The notes under the pieces: generated by a model
The model's database searches: none
What the model saw: only the letters and a program-made list of their open reading frames with translations
What the model was told of the DNA's origin: nothing
From: Bacteroidales bacterium
Lineage (GTDB): Bacteria > Bacteroidota > Bacteroidia > Bacteroidales > Tenuifilaceae
Reading direction: 5' to 3'
Assembly: GCA_028680705.1 (NCBI GenBank)
Contig: JAQUJY010000011.1
Location: 10,417-50,024, forward strand
Length of the DNA stretch: 39,608 nucleotides
Part shown: piece after piece, positions 16,194 to 24,560 of the stretch
Position numbering within the stretch: position 1 is the stretch's first letter
How the letters are laid out: each line of letters starts with the position of its first letter
Translations under genes and position numbers: made by a program

Positions 16194-18230
16194 ATGAAAG
16201 AAAGAATTAATGCCTATATTTCCACATTTTTGAGTATTTTAAAGATTTTTGGTTTCTGGATAACCCTGTTTTTCATTGCTAGAGTTGTGTTTTTATTTAG
16301 TTTTGGCAAGGAGTTGATTTTCAGCGAACATATTTATGAATTGTTTAAAGCATTCATAATGGGTTTTCGAACTGATACCATGTCATTATCTTATTTTTTA
16401 ATCCTTCCGTTCGCATTATCCTTTGGTTTCTTCTTTGTTAGCATTAAAAATATCCTGCTTTACAGAAAGATTTACAACAAAATACTTCTATGGTATGGAA
16501 TTATATTTAGTGTTATTATTGTATTAGGCATAATTGCAGATTACTACTATTTTGTATTTTTTGCTGACCACTTAAATATACTGGTTTTTGACCTGTTTAA
16601 AGATAATACCAGCGCTGTTTTAAAGTCTATTTGGACAGATTACCCCTTTGTCAGAATTGTACTCTTTCTCATTATTGTTTTCTTTATTTCGAGGTTTATA
16701 ATAAAAAAAATATGCAAAACGGAAGTCCAGATTATTAAAAATCACGGAAAACTTAAAACGTTTATATTATCTATTGTCATTGTTCTCTCATGCATGGTAT
16801 TGCTCTTTACTGGAATGCGAAACTCATGGGGAACCTTCCCTTTGAGGATGGAAAATACAGGAGTTTCGAATAATTCATTTATAAATAAAGTAGGACTTAA
16901 CAGCTTTTTTTGCCTCCAAAATGCGATTTCTGCATTTCAGAAACAGAGCATCAATACAGATATTGAAAAAAGTATCAAAAAAAGTGGGTTTAGCAGTATA
17001 AATGAAATAAATGACGCCTATTTGGGCACTAAAGAGCTGATAAATGAAACACCTTACAATGAGTTTCTAGAAAAGACCCCTCCAAATGTTGTTTTTGTTA
17101 TGATGGAAAGCATGAGCCAGTTTTTAATGGAATATCATTCTACAAAGATGAACCTTTTGGGCGAGCTAGAAGATGTTTTACCCAATTGCTACTTTTTTAA
17201 AAATTTTATGGCAGCAGATAATAGTACAATCAGCTCGCTTGAAGAAATTCTATTTAGTAGCCCGCTTCATCCAATTTCACAATCAACATACAGAGAAAAA
17301 GAACTCTCCAGTAGTGTAACTTTACCATTTAAAGACAAAGGCTACCAAACATATTTTTTCACTGGCGCAAGGTTAAACTGGCGAAATTTAGAAAATTACT
17401 TGCCTAAACAATTCTTTGATATTGTGGAAGGCGAAAAAGCAATTGAAAAATTAATCAGTGGCACCTCAAAAAACGAATGGGGTTTATACGATGAATTTGT
17501 GTTTGATAGGGCATTTAACCAACTAGCAGAAAATACTGCCCAGCAAAAGTTTATATATATTATGACAACAACCAACCACACTCCCTATGGAGTTCCGTTA
17601 GAATATAAACCCTATCCATTAACTATGGATAAAATCTTTAAAGAACGATTAAAAATAAACCCCGTTATTGCTGAAAAACAATTAATCACTTTCCAATACG
17701 CCAATCATTATTTGGGTAAGTTTTTAAAGAGAATTATATCATCTGATTTTGGTGATAATACAATTATTGTTATAACAGGAGACCATTCAAGGCCAAGCCT
17801 CATTAACTTTTCCAAAGGAGATTTCTATAAAAATTATACGGTACCTCTAATTATTTATGTGCCCAAAAAATACAGACCACAACACGTAGTTGATACTACC
17901 AGATTTGGTTCACATAAGGATATATTTCCTAGTATATTTAATCTGACTTTATCCAAAGCAAAATATATAAACAGTGGGAATAACCTTCTCACAACAGACA
18001 CAGATACCACCTACTTTTTTGGATTAAACCACAACAATTTTGGATTTTCGAAAAACGGAGCATTATATGTAAAAGAGGATTTATACTACACATGGAAAAA
18101 CTCTGATTTTGAGGAGTTAGAACTTTATAACGATAGCATTAGCTTTGAACTTGAGAAATTGAATAAAAAGGTTCGTTCACGTACCGCCGTAATGGAAGTG
18201 TTTATTAAAAATGAACTAAAAACTGAATGA
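16194..18230 (+). CDS. LTA synthase family / sulfatase-like phosphoglycerol or phosphoethanolamine transferase
   Basis: The 678-residue protein has about five N-terminal membrane segments (to about 230) and a C-terminal alkaline-phosphatase-superfamily domain. That domain opens with VVFVMMESMSQFLMEY, whose glutamate is an expected metal ligand. The nucleophile is probably Thr345 in DNSTISSL, and the C-terminal metal site is ITGDHSRP. Relatives transfer phosphoglycerol or phosphoethanolamine from phospholipids to extracytoplasmic glycans. Gram-negative bacteria lack lipoteichoic acid, so modification of a periplasmic or surface glycan or lipid is more likely. The gene is monocistronic, AT-richer than its neighbours, and preceded by the inverted-repeat-rich region. 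Confidence 0.85.
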   Translation: MKERINAYISTFLSILKIFGFWITLFFIARVVFLFSFGKELIFSEHIYELFKAFIMGFRTDTMSLSYFLILPFALSFGFFFVSIKNILLYRKIYNKILLWYGIIFSVIIVLGIIADYYYFVFFADHLNILVFDLFKDNTSAVLKSIWTDYPFVRIVLFLIIVFFISRFIIKKICKTEVQIIKNHGKLKTFILSIVIVLSCMVLLFTGMRNSWGTFPLRMENTGVSNNSFINKVGLNSFFCLQNAISAFQKQSINTDIEKSIKKSGFSSINEINDAYLGTKELINETPYNEFLEKTPPNVVFVMMESMSQFLMEYHSTKMNLLGELEDVLPNCYFFKNFMAADNSTISSLEEILFSSPLHPISQSTYREKELSSSVTLPFKDKGYQTYFFTGARLNWRNLENYLPKQFFDIVEGEKAIEKLISGTSKNEWGLYDEFVFDRAFNQLAENTAQQKFIYIMTTTNHTPYGVPLEYKPYPLTMDKIFKERLKINPVIAEKQLITFQYANHYLGKFLKRIISSDFGDNTIIVITGDHSRPSLINFSKGDFYKNYTVPLIIYVPKKYRPQHVVDTTRFGSHKDIFPSIFNLTLSKAKYINSGNNLLTTDTDTTYFFGLNHNNFGFSKNGALYVKEDLYYTWKNSDFEELELYNDSISFELEKLNKKVRSRTAVMEVFIKNELKTE

Positions 18231-18382
18231 AAATATAAATTGCGCATGCTCCACAAAATATAGTAGTAATAATCTTGGTATTTTAGAAATGAATTTATAG
18301 TATCGTTCATTGATCGTATTTTACAAACTCTACACAATGCTTCTCATAAAACCTATTCCGCACACCTAACCAAAAAGAAAAA

Positions 18383-18412
18383 CCCCAGAAACAATGTGTT
18401 TTTGGGGTTTTT
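18383..18412. terminator. Bidirectional intrinsic terminator between the LTA synthase-like gene and tRNA-Gln
   Basis: CCCCAGAAACA (18383-18393) pairs with TGTTTTTGGGG (18397-18407), with one mismatch and a 3-base loop. A-rich bases precede it and T-rich bases follow, so it can end transcription from both sides. On the minus strand it lies 12 bases past the tRNA. Confidence 0.8.
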
Positions 18413-18423
18413 AGTTTATCGTG

Positions 18424-18494
18424 TTGACCTACAAGGACTCGAACCTTGACTGACAGAACCAAAATCTGCTGTGCTACCATTACACCATAGGTCA
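18424..18494 (-). tRNA. tRNA-Gln (anticodon TTG)
   Basis: The 71-base sequence folds as a full cloverleaf. The acceptor stem is TGACCTA/TAGGTCA, the D arm is GTGT-AATGGTA-GCAC, and the anticodon stem GCAGA/TCTGT encloses loop TTTTGGT with anticodon TTG. The T arm is CAAGG-TTCGAGT-CCTTG and the discriminator is A. CCA is not encoded. A consensus promoter lies upstream and a terminator downstream, so it is an independent single-tRNA unit. Confidence 0.95.
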
Positions 18495-18525
18495 ATCCTA
18501 CGTTTTGCTTTTTTCAAAAGCGAGG

Positions 18526-18555
18526 CAAATATAAGAGCTTTTTTGTAAGCGTCAA
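18526..18555 (-). promoter_or_regulatory. Promoter of tRNA-Gln
   Basis: On the minus strand TTG (18553-18555, within TTTTGAC) is followed after 19 bases by TATATTTG (18526-18533). This gives a start about 25 bases upstream of the mature tRNA. Both elements match the Bacteroidota consensus. Confidence 0.65.
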
Positions 18556-18571
18556 AACTTTTTAAAAATAT

Positions 18572-20152
18572 TTACTTTATCTCAACCAGTTTATCACCTC
18601 TCATCTCCCAAGTTCGCCCAACCAACTCATCGGGCCAAGACATACAACAGGTTTGATTTGCACTTAAAATAGGTTCCATACTCCTATCTATATAAACCCG
18701 TTTACCCTCTGGCAGCAGTAGGGTTACCTCTACATCCTGTGCACGCCATTTGTCGCCTTGGCTCAGGGTAAAAAAGGGATCAACCATTAAACTATTATCT
18801 TGCAGCTCAAATAATATATTTACATCATTCGCACTTCTACGGGCAAGCAGGCTGGTTGCTCCACGAGACCTCTTAAGAATCAACAGTTCGAAACTATCGC
18901 TGGTACTTTTGCCAATAAAAAAACTCGGTTTGCCCATTATCATTGGTTTCCCGTTGTTATTGGCAATTGAATAATCATCAAGGTTAAAAAACTTTTGTGG
19001 AATATCCGTACCCTCCAAAATATTAGCATTGGCTACAAGCCTTATGGTACTGGTTTGTGGGCTTTCCAAAATCAGCTCCGTTTTATCCCTAACCGTTTCG
19101 CGTATTGTAAAACTCCTGGCCTGAAAGAACAGGACAAATGCCAAAAGGGTAACAGCAATTATCCAGGTTGTTGCAGTGGTTACAAACACCACAGTATCTC
19201 GCATTTTAAACCTAAAAACCATTCTAAGACCAAGAAAAATCAATGCTAACAGGGGTATGCCTAATACAAAAAACAGCGGAATAACTACCCAAAGAGTAGA
19301 GCCCAAATCGAATGTGGTTCCAATTAGCCCTGCTAGTGTTACGCCACTAAACGAAGGGAACAGGGAGACTATTGCACTGCCAAAAAAAATTGATACAGTA
19401 GTAGCAAGTAAGCCAATTAGTCCAATGCTAATAAATATTACGGCAAGAATAACAACAATTACTTTTGCAATAACCCCAAATACTCTGCCCATAGCTATTA
19501 AAAATTGTCCCATTGCATTAAAAAATTTCCGAAAAAATCCAGAGACATCCCTTTTTTCCATATTCTGCTTCACTTTATTAAATTCTTCTTTCACATTTTT
19601 TTCGAGATTTGAAAAGTTAATATTCTCGCCTCTCATCTCCATTCGCTGCCTAGTGGTCTCGGCTATGGGAACAGCAATCCACATAACGATGTATATTATT
19701 GCCCCTAATCCGTTGGCAAAAAGCAATACAGCAAAGAGTATTCTAAACACAATAGAATCAATATTGAAATAAATCCCTAGCCCAGATGCAACACCTGCAA
19801 TAATGCCATTTTCACCATCGCGATATAGCCTACGCTTTTCAGAGTTTTGGGGTTCTTCACTTTTCTTATCGCTCTGTCCGTTACTATCATCCTCATTAAC
19901 AATCTGCTCTGGCCTTCCAAGTATTTCAATTATACTGTTTACCATATCAATGGTAATGGTTTGCATCCCTTTGAGCAAATCGGTAAATAGTTCCGAAGCT
20001 CTTCCCTCTATATCGGCAACAATATCCTTTGCCTCAGGTGTATTGCCTAAGTGCATTATTAGCGATTCAATATACTCTTCAAGAATGGCATAGGCATCCT
20101 CCTCGATATTAAACGCCAAGCCACCTAAACTTATTTTAATTGATTTTTTCAT
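18572..20152 (-). CDS. Large PspC-domain membrane protein
   Basis: The 526-residue protein has several regions. The N-terminal domain (about 1-90, SLGGLAFNIEEDAYAILEEYI) is also found in the small PspC protein two genes upstream. A PspC domain follows (about 105-165, LYRDGENGIIAGVASGLGIYF), then a helical linker, four or more membrane segments (about 215-365) and a C-terminal soluble region (about 375-526) with beta-rich character, probably outside the cytoplasm. PspC domains act in membrane-stress sensing. The large fused form is common in Bacteroidota but its role is not established. It is third in the PspC-PadR-PspC operon, 12 bases after padR. Confidence 0.85.
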   Translation of the reverse strand: MKKSIKISLGGLAFNIEEDAYAILEEYIESLIMHLGNTPEAKDIVADIEGRASELFTDLLKGMQTITIDMVNSIIEILGRPEQIVNEDDSNGQSDKKSEEPQNSEKRRLYRDGENGIIAGVASGLGIYFNIDSIVFRILFAVLLFANGLGAIIYIVMWIAVPIAETTRQRMEMRGENINFSNLEKNVKEEFNKVKQNMEKRDVSGFFRKFFNAMGQFLIAMGRVFGVIAKVIVVILAVIFISIGLIGLLATTVSIFFGSAIVSLFPSFSGVTLAGLIGTTFDLGSTLWVVIPLFFVLGIPLLALIFLGLRMVFRFKMRDTVVFVTTATTWIIAVTLLAFVLFFQARSFTIRETVRDKTELILESPQTSTIRLVANANILEGTDIPQKFFNLDDYSIANNNGKPMIMGKPSFFIGKSTSDSFELLILKRSRGATSLLARRSANDVNILFELQDNSLMVDPFFTLSQGDKWRAQDVEVTLLLPEGKRVYIDRSMEPILSANQTCCMSWPDELVGRTWEMRGDKLVEIK

Positions 20153-20164
20153 ACCTTTTGTCCA

Positions 20165-20494
20165 TTAAGCACGATTACGAATTGAATTAACCTTATCGAT
20201 TAGTTTTTCCCATCCGAGCTCTAACTCCGATAAATAGTTTTCCCCTTTTGGGGTAAGCGAGTAGTACTTCCTTGGGGGACCCTGAGGCGATTCCTCCCAC
20301 CTATAGCTTAGCAAACCTGCATTTTTCTGACGATTAAGCAAAGGGTACAACGTCCCTTCAACAACAATCATTTGTGCCTCTTTAAGCTTATTAATTAAAT
20401 CGGTTGTATAGGCATCTCCACGAGAAAGGATTGAAAGGATGCACAGTTCGAGTACCCCTTTTCGCATTTGTGCCTTTGTATTTTCAACATTCAT
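20165..20494 (-). CDS. PadR-family transcriptional regulator
   Basis: The 109-residue protein starts at the ATG of MNVENTKAQMRKGVLELCI. The frame is open further upstream, but that would run into the preceding PspC gene and add non-family sequence. Family features include the winged helix with CILSILSRGDAYTTDLI, VVEGTLYPLLNRQKNAGLL and the wing GPPRKYYSLTPKGENYL. PadR regulators are usually repressors of small operons that include their own gene. It is flanked on both sides by PspC genes, so it is likely to regulate this operon. Confidence 0.92.
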   Translation of the reverse strand: MNVENTKAQMRKGVLELCILSILSRGDAYTTDLINKLKEAQMIVVEGTLYPLLNRQKNAGLLSYRWEESPQGPPRKYYSLTPKGENYLSELELGWEKLIDKVNSIRNRA

Positions 20495-20519
20495 AGCATA
20501 AGAGTTAAATATGACATAA

Positions 20520-21089
20520 CTATTTTCTGGTTCCTCCAAACGATTTACCAATGTTCTCCGCATTTACCGGTTCCCCGGTCATCTCAAGCCTTTCGGCTAC
20601 AGTTCTTGCTTCGGGTATTACTATCCAAAGAATAACATAAATAAGCACTCCTCCTCCACCCCAAATTGCAAGGATTACGAATAGTATTCGTATCAATACT
20701 GGATCCATGTTCCAATAATAGCCCAACCCCGAACATAAACCGCCGATAACGCTATTCTCCGGATCGCGGAAAAGCCGCTTACGGGTTCTAGTATAATTGG
20801 CCCTTTGGGATGAGAACCCTGGTCCATCTTCTTCAAAATCGGAAGGATTGCCCATTATCCCAATTACACGCTCAACCTCAATAATACTTATAACCATATC
20901 GGGTAAGGGTGTTTTCTCCTTAAAATGCTCAGCAATTCTCACCTCAATGTCGTTCATTATGTCACGCATATCACTGCTGTGCATAAACTTTTGCTCTAAT
21001 CCCTTGAGGTACCTGTTTAGCCTATGGAAAGCATCTTCCTCTAGGCAAAAAACCATTCCTCCAAGGCTAACATTCACTGTTTTTTTCAT
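20520..21089 (-). CDS. Small PspC-domain protein
   Basis: The 189-residue protein has the same N-terminal domain as the larger protein (SLGGMVFCLEEDAFHRLNRYL, described as residues 7-27), a basic linker, and a PspC domain (about 107-170: RLFRDPENSVIGGLCSGLGYY). That domain includes one long hydrophobic stretch (LIRILFVILAIWGGGGVLIYVI, residues about 133-155) and a short cytoplasmic tail. It is first in the operon, behind a consensus promoter, and 25 bases before padR. Confidence 0.88.
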   Translation of the reverse strand: MKKTVNVSLGGMVFCLEEDAFHRLNRYLKGLEQKFMHSSDMRDIMNDIEVRIAEHFKEKTPLPDMVISIIEVERVIGIMGNPSDFEEDGPGFSSQRANYTRTRKRLFRDPENSVIGGLCSGLGYYWNMDPVLIRILFVILAIWGGGGVLIYVILWIVIPEARTVAERLEMTGEPVNAENIGKSFGGTRK

Positions 21090-21124
21090 AGCTATACCAT
21101 CGTTTTTATAGTATTATAATATTA

Positions 21125-21155
21125 CAAATATAAATTATATTTTGGTACCTTGCAA
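21125..21155 (-). promoter_or_regulatory. Promoter of the PspC-PadR-PspC operon
   Basis: On the minus strand TTG (21153-21155) is followed after 20 bases by TATATTTG (21125-21132), a full match to the -33/-7 consensus. The operon's ATG is 36 bases downstream of the -7 box. The very AT-rich leader between them could hold the PadR site. Confidence 0.65.
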
Positions 21156-21243
21156 TACATGGTATATATATTTTTAACATACTCTTCTATTATGATGATA
21201 TCGTGGAACATAAACTCAACATAGCAGAACAATGAGCCATTAA

Positions 21244-21275
21244 ATTGCAGATTAATCTGCAATGCTATATCTTTA
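21244..21275 (+). promoter_or_regulatory. DUF2797 promoter overlapped by a 20-bp perfect palindrome
   Basis: ATTGCAGATT followed directly by AATCTGCAAT (21244-21263) is an uninterrupted 20-bp palindrome. The TTG at 21245-21247 lies in its left half and is followed after 20 bases by TATCTTTA (21268-21275), one base from the TAnnTTTG consensus. The palindrome would cover the -33 element and most of the spacer, the position of a repressor operator. The start codon is 10 bases after the -7 box. Confidence 0.55.
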
Positions 21276-21284
21276 AAAATAAAA

Positions 21285-22100
21285 ATGCAGACACTTTTCG
21301 AGGGCAACCTGAGCAAAATGCGGTTTAAAAACAATGGAACAGAAACCGCCATTAAGCCCAATTACTATCTGGCGAACGATAATTTTGAAGGGGATATAAA
21401 CAGTGCCATTGGGCAAGAAATTGAAATTGATTTTAACGGTAAAATTAATTGCATCGCCTGCGGCAAAGAAATTAAGAAAACTTATGCACAAGGCTTCTGC
21501 TATCCTTGCTTTATCTCGGTTCCTCAAACCGAGGAGTGCGTTCTAAGACCAGAGCTATGCCGCGCACACGAGGGAATTGCCCGCGACATGGAGTATGCTA
21601 AAGAGAACTGCTTGACGAATCAGTATATTTACCTTGCACTCTCGGGTGGATTAAAAGTAGGTGTTACGCGTTACACTCAGGTACCAACACGATGGGTTGA
21701 CCAGGGTGCCGTTAAAGCAATAAAAGTTGCTGTTACAGCAAATAGACATAATGCAGGATTGGTTGAGATTGCCCTTAAGAATATACTAGCAGATAGAACC
21801 AACTGGCGTAAAATGCTCACACAAAACGATGAACTTCTCCCGTTATTGGGTGAAAAGCATAAGGCCCTTGAATTTCTGAATACCCAATCGCTACAATACA
21901 GCATTGCCGACGATACTGAGTACACAATTGAGTACCCCGTAGCTGATTTTCCAAAGAAGGTAACCTCAATTGATTTAGCTAAAAGACCTAAAGTGAGCGG
22001 AAAACTAAGTGGCATAAAAGGTCAATACCTGATTTTTGATGATGGAAATGTAATAAACATCAGAAAGCACGCAGGATTCTACGTCACGATTCAGCAATAA
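21285..22100 (+). CDS. DUF2797 domain-containing protein (GIY-YIG-like core, zinc-binding cysteines)
   Basis: The 271-residue protein has an N-terminal beta-rich segment, then CIACGKEI and GFCYPCF, a four-cysteine zinc-ribbon-like site (about 46-70), with further cysteines at EECVLRPELC. A core follows with YIYLALSGGLKVGVTRYTQVPTRW (two blocks), resembling a GIY-YIG/T5orf172-type fold. A C-terminal beta-rich domain ends GQYLIFDDGNVINIRKHAGFYV. DUF2797 proteins have no assigned function to my knowledge. Catalytic arginine and glutamate positions of true GIY-YIG nucleases cannot be confirmed by eye. It stands alone, divergent from the PspC operon. Confidence 0.85.
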   Translation: MQTLFEGNLSKMRFKNNGTETAIKPNYYLANDNFEGDINSAIGQEIEIDFNGKINCIACGKEIKKTYAQGFCYPCFISVPQTEECVLRPELCRAHEGIARDMEYAKENCLTNQYIYLALSGGLKVGVTRYTQVPTRWVDQGAVKAIKVAVTANRHNAGLVEIALKNILADRTNWRKMLTQNDELLPLLGEKHKALEFLNTQSLQYSIADDTEYTIEYPVADFPKKVTSIDLAKRPKVSGKLSGIKGQYLIFDDGNVINIRKHAGFYVTIQQ

Positions 22101-22118
22101 CAAAAGGCTGTTCTTTTG
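22101..22118. terminator. Weak hairpin between convergent genes
   Basis: CAAAAG (22101-22106) pairs with CTTTTG (22113-22118) around a 6-base loop, starting directly after the DUF2797 stop codon and ending 4 bases before the convergent sensor gene's stop. It is short and AT-rich, so termination is only possible. Confidence 0.3.
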
Positions 22119-22121
22119 GCT

Positions 22122-24404
22122 TTAGGAAGATATATCAATGGATATTTTTAATATCTTATAAATCTCTCCATTGGCATCCTTAACGGGCGTATAGGTTTCA
22201 ACAAATGTAAAGTCTTTTCTCCCTATGCGAACGAGGTTGGTCTCCTTCTGTATATTACCCTTTCGTAAATTCATCCAAAACTGCTCATAGTTCAAGCGCT
22301 GCTCCTCAGTCATCACAATATTATCAGAATGATGGCTTCCAATGCTTTCCTCTCTGCTTACTCCCAACAGCTCTAGATAAGCATCGTTTATGCTAATAAT
22401 AGTGCCATGAGTATCATACTCCATAACATACGATGAAGCATTTAGCGCATCGATTAAACCTTGGGTTTCAAATGATTTTCGTGCAGCTTCTTCCTGAGTT
22501 GCCTGCAACTCTTCCATATTTTGACGCATCTCCTCTTCCTGAGCAAGCATCTCCTCTGCTTGCTGCTGCGATTGCTCCAGCAACTCTGCTGTTTTTTGAT
22601 TAACGCTAACTGCCCGCAATGTTGAGGCTATATTTTCCCCAAGTTTTTCAACAAATTCTATCTCAAAATCATCAAAACTACGGAATGCAGCAATTTCAAT
22701 AACACCCAGTACATCCTCTTCAATCATTAAAGGAATTATGAGAATAGTATTGGGGTTTGCATCGCCTAATCCTGAGGTAACCTCAATATAATCTTGCGGC
22801 ACCTCCTTTAGGTAAATGGTATCACGTTCGGCGGCACACGTGCCAATTAATCCTTCTCCAAACTCAAAGCTGCTTTGTAAATAACGCTTCCTATCGTATG
22901 CAAAAGCAGAAGAAAGATCGTAGGTTACTGGGTTATTCTCCTCGTTTTTAATGAAGATGCCACCTAAGCTAGCGTTTAGATACCGAACTAAATTCTTAAT
23001 CAACACATCGCCAAGTTTTGATAGATTGTTGTCGTTTTGTCGAAGAATATCCCCAAACTTTGCTAAGCCTTCATTCACCCACCGCCTTTTATCGTCTTCC
23101 CCCTTTCTAATCTGTTCATCCTCTTCTGCCTTTTTGAGACTTGCTCGCATTTCCAGGAGCGATTGTCCCAACACATCATCCTCAATAAGAAGTTTAAGTT
23201 CAGTATCGAGTTTGCCCTGTCCAATATTTCTTGCAAATTCAGTTTTTGCTAACAGACTATCAATCGAGTCGGTAAGGGCTTGCCCCATTTCAGCAATCTC
23301 ATCCTGTGTATTAAATTTCGGTCTCATCGATTTATCAATTCTCCCCTCAGATACATCTTTAAGCAAGCTGGTTATTTGCTTAATAGGCTTTGTTATATTA
23401 TTTGCCAGTATATAGATTATAGTTACCAATAAGATTATACCAATTAAACCAACCAAAATACCAATGTTGTACGATTTGTTTGCTTGGCTCAGAATAACCC
23501 TCTCAGGAACCGCTACTGCAAGTGCCCAGGGTGTTTGTGTACGACCAACATTAACGGGAAAAAACGTATAAAATCTTTTCTCCCCGGTTCTATCCCTTTC
23601 GGTAAAACTGAAAGATTTACCACTTTTAACCATCTCCACAATACTATAGTTTTTGGAAATGATTGGATATACATCCTGAACATTTTGGGCTAATAAAGCG
23701 GTGTCGGGATGTGCAATAATAGTACCCTGAGAGGAAATAAGGAAGGGCTCGACCTCAGCAAATGGTTTTATCTCATTAATTAGGTTTTGTAATCTGCCTA
23801 AAAACAGATCGGCACCAATAAGCCCAATAAATTGCCCCTTGATATAAAGTGGGGAAACTAGGGAGGTCATTAGCCCGCTAGTTTGTAATGCTGAAGCGTA
23901 GGGGTCTAAAATTGATTCTTTACCTGAAAGTTTAAGCGAATTATAAACAGCAGGATCACCATCAAGGCTTCTCTTCTCATATTTTGATAGAAGTTTCCCT
24001 TCCTCCCGATAACATATATGAAGCCAACGGCCATAGGGTTTATCCCAATTGGGATCGAGATACGAAAGTTCCCAACTATCCCATATGGCATCAATATGTG
24101 GATTTACAATCATAACCTGCTTATACATCCCCATAATTAGCTCACGCCACTCTTCAAAAGGCAGCTGATTATGCTCAAGGAAAGCGGTTGAAAGGGTACG
24201 CACAATAGCCATGTCCTCATTTAGCGATCCCTCAACAACTTTGGCATAGTGACTAGTAACCGACAGGTTAAGGTCTTTGGCATTGGTATAGTAACCTTTT
24301 TTGGTTGAAATAGTAAAGTAGCCAATGGTAAATACAAAAAGTATAACAGCAGTGCCAATAACGGTGAAGGCAATTTTTTGCCTAAGGTTTAACTTGATTT
24401 TCAT
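22122..24404 (-). CDS. Membrane sensor with Cache, HAMP, GAF and PAS domains but no output domain
   Basis: The protein has 760 residues from the ATG of MKIKLNLRQKIA; the frame extends 28 codons upstream, which would bury the cytoplasmic basic start. Domains in order: membrane helix (about 10-32); double Cache-type periplasmic domain (about 40-305, with the binding segment around WDSWELSYLDP); second helix (about 313-334); HAMP (about 335-387, NNITKPIKQI); GAF (about 470-600); Gln/Glu-rich coiled coil (about 605-645); and PAS (about 650-760). There is no histidine kinase, GGDEF or methyl-accepting domain. The protein ends shortly after the PAS core. Partner-kinase use is inferred; the divergent neighbour is a kinase with no periplasmic sensor. 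Confidence 0.85.
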   Translation of the reverse strand: MKIKLNLRQKIAFTVIGTAVILFVFTIGYFTISTKKGYYTNAKDLNLSVTSHYAKVVEGSLNEDMAIVRTLSTAFLEHNQLPFEEWRELIMGMYKQVMIVNPHIDAIWDSWELSYLDPNWDKPYGRWLHICYREEGKLLSKYEKRSLDGDPAVYNSLKLSGKESILDPYASALQTSGLMTSLVSPLYIKGQFIGLIGADLFLGRLQNLINEIKPFAEVEPFLISSQGTIIAHPDTALLAQNVQDVYPIISKNYSIVEMVKSGKSFSFTERDRTGEKRFYTFFPVNVGRTQTPWALAVAVPERVILSQANKSYNIGILVGLIGIILLVTIIYILANNITKPIKQITSLLKDVSEGRIDKSMRPKFNTQDEIAEMGQALTDSIDSLLAKTEFARNIGQGKLDTELKLLIEDDVLGQSLLEMRASLKKAEEDEQIRKGEDDKRRWVNEGLAKFGDILRQNDNNLSKLGDVLIKNLVRYLNASLGGIFIKNEENNPVTYDLSSAFAYDRKRYLQSSFEFGEGLIGTCAAERDTIYLKEVPQDYIEVTSGLGDANPNTILIIPLMIEEDVLGVIEIAAFRSFDDFEIEFVEKLGENIASTLRAVSVNQKTAELLEQSQQQAEEMLAQEEEMRQNMEELQATQEEAARKSFETQGLIDALNASSYVMEYDTHGTIISINDAYLELLGVSREESIGSHHSDNIVMTEEQRLNYEQFWMNLRKGNIQKETNLVRIGRKDFTFVETYTPVKDANGEIYKILKISIDISS

Positions 24405-24500
24405 AAAAAAAGTATTACGAACTTTAAGAGCGTTAAATATAACAAAAAAAGAAAGCATCGACCTTGCAAATATTAAATTTTGTAGCATTCGCTAACAAAT

Positions 24501-24533
24501 TTGGTGGTTAGTAAACGAAAAGAACTAATTTTG
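24501..24533 (+). promoter_or_regulatory. Promoter of the cNMP-domain histidine kinase gene
   Basis: TTG (24501-24503) is followed after 22 bases by TAATTTTG (24526-24533), fitting TAnnTTTG. The start codon is 27 bases downstream. The region is shared with the divergent sensor gene. Confidence 0.5.
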
Positions 24534-24560
24534 GGGCTCTAATCAATTATTCGCTATACA

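Noticed and set aside
18424-18494. Possible integration site at the tRNA genes
   Set aside because: No integrase, no repeated tRNA 3' segment and no foreign-looking gene block next to either tRNA.
20495-20563. Longer N-terminus for the PadR regulator
   Set aside because: It overlaps the upstream PspC gene and does not resemble PadR; the ATG at 20494 fits the family.
24405-24488. 28-codon N-terminal extension of the Cache-type sensor
   Set aside because: The family-like start is the basic stretch MKIKLNLRQKI directly before the first membrane helix.
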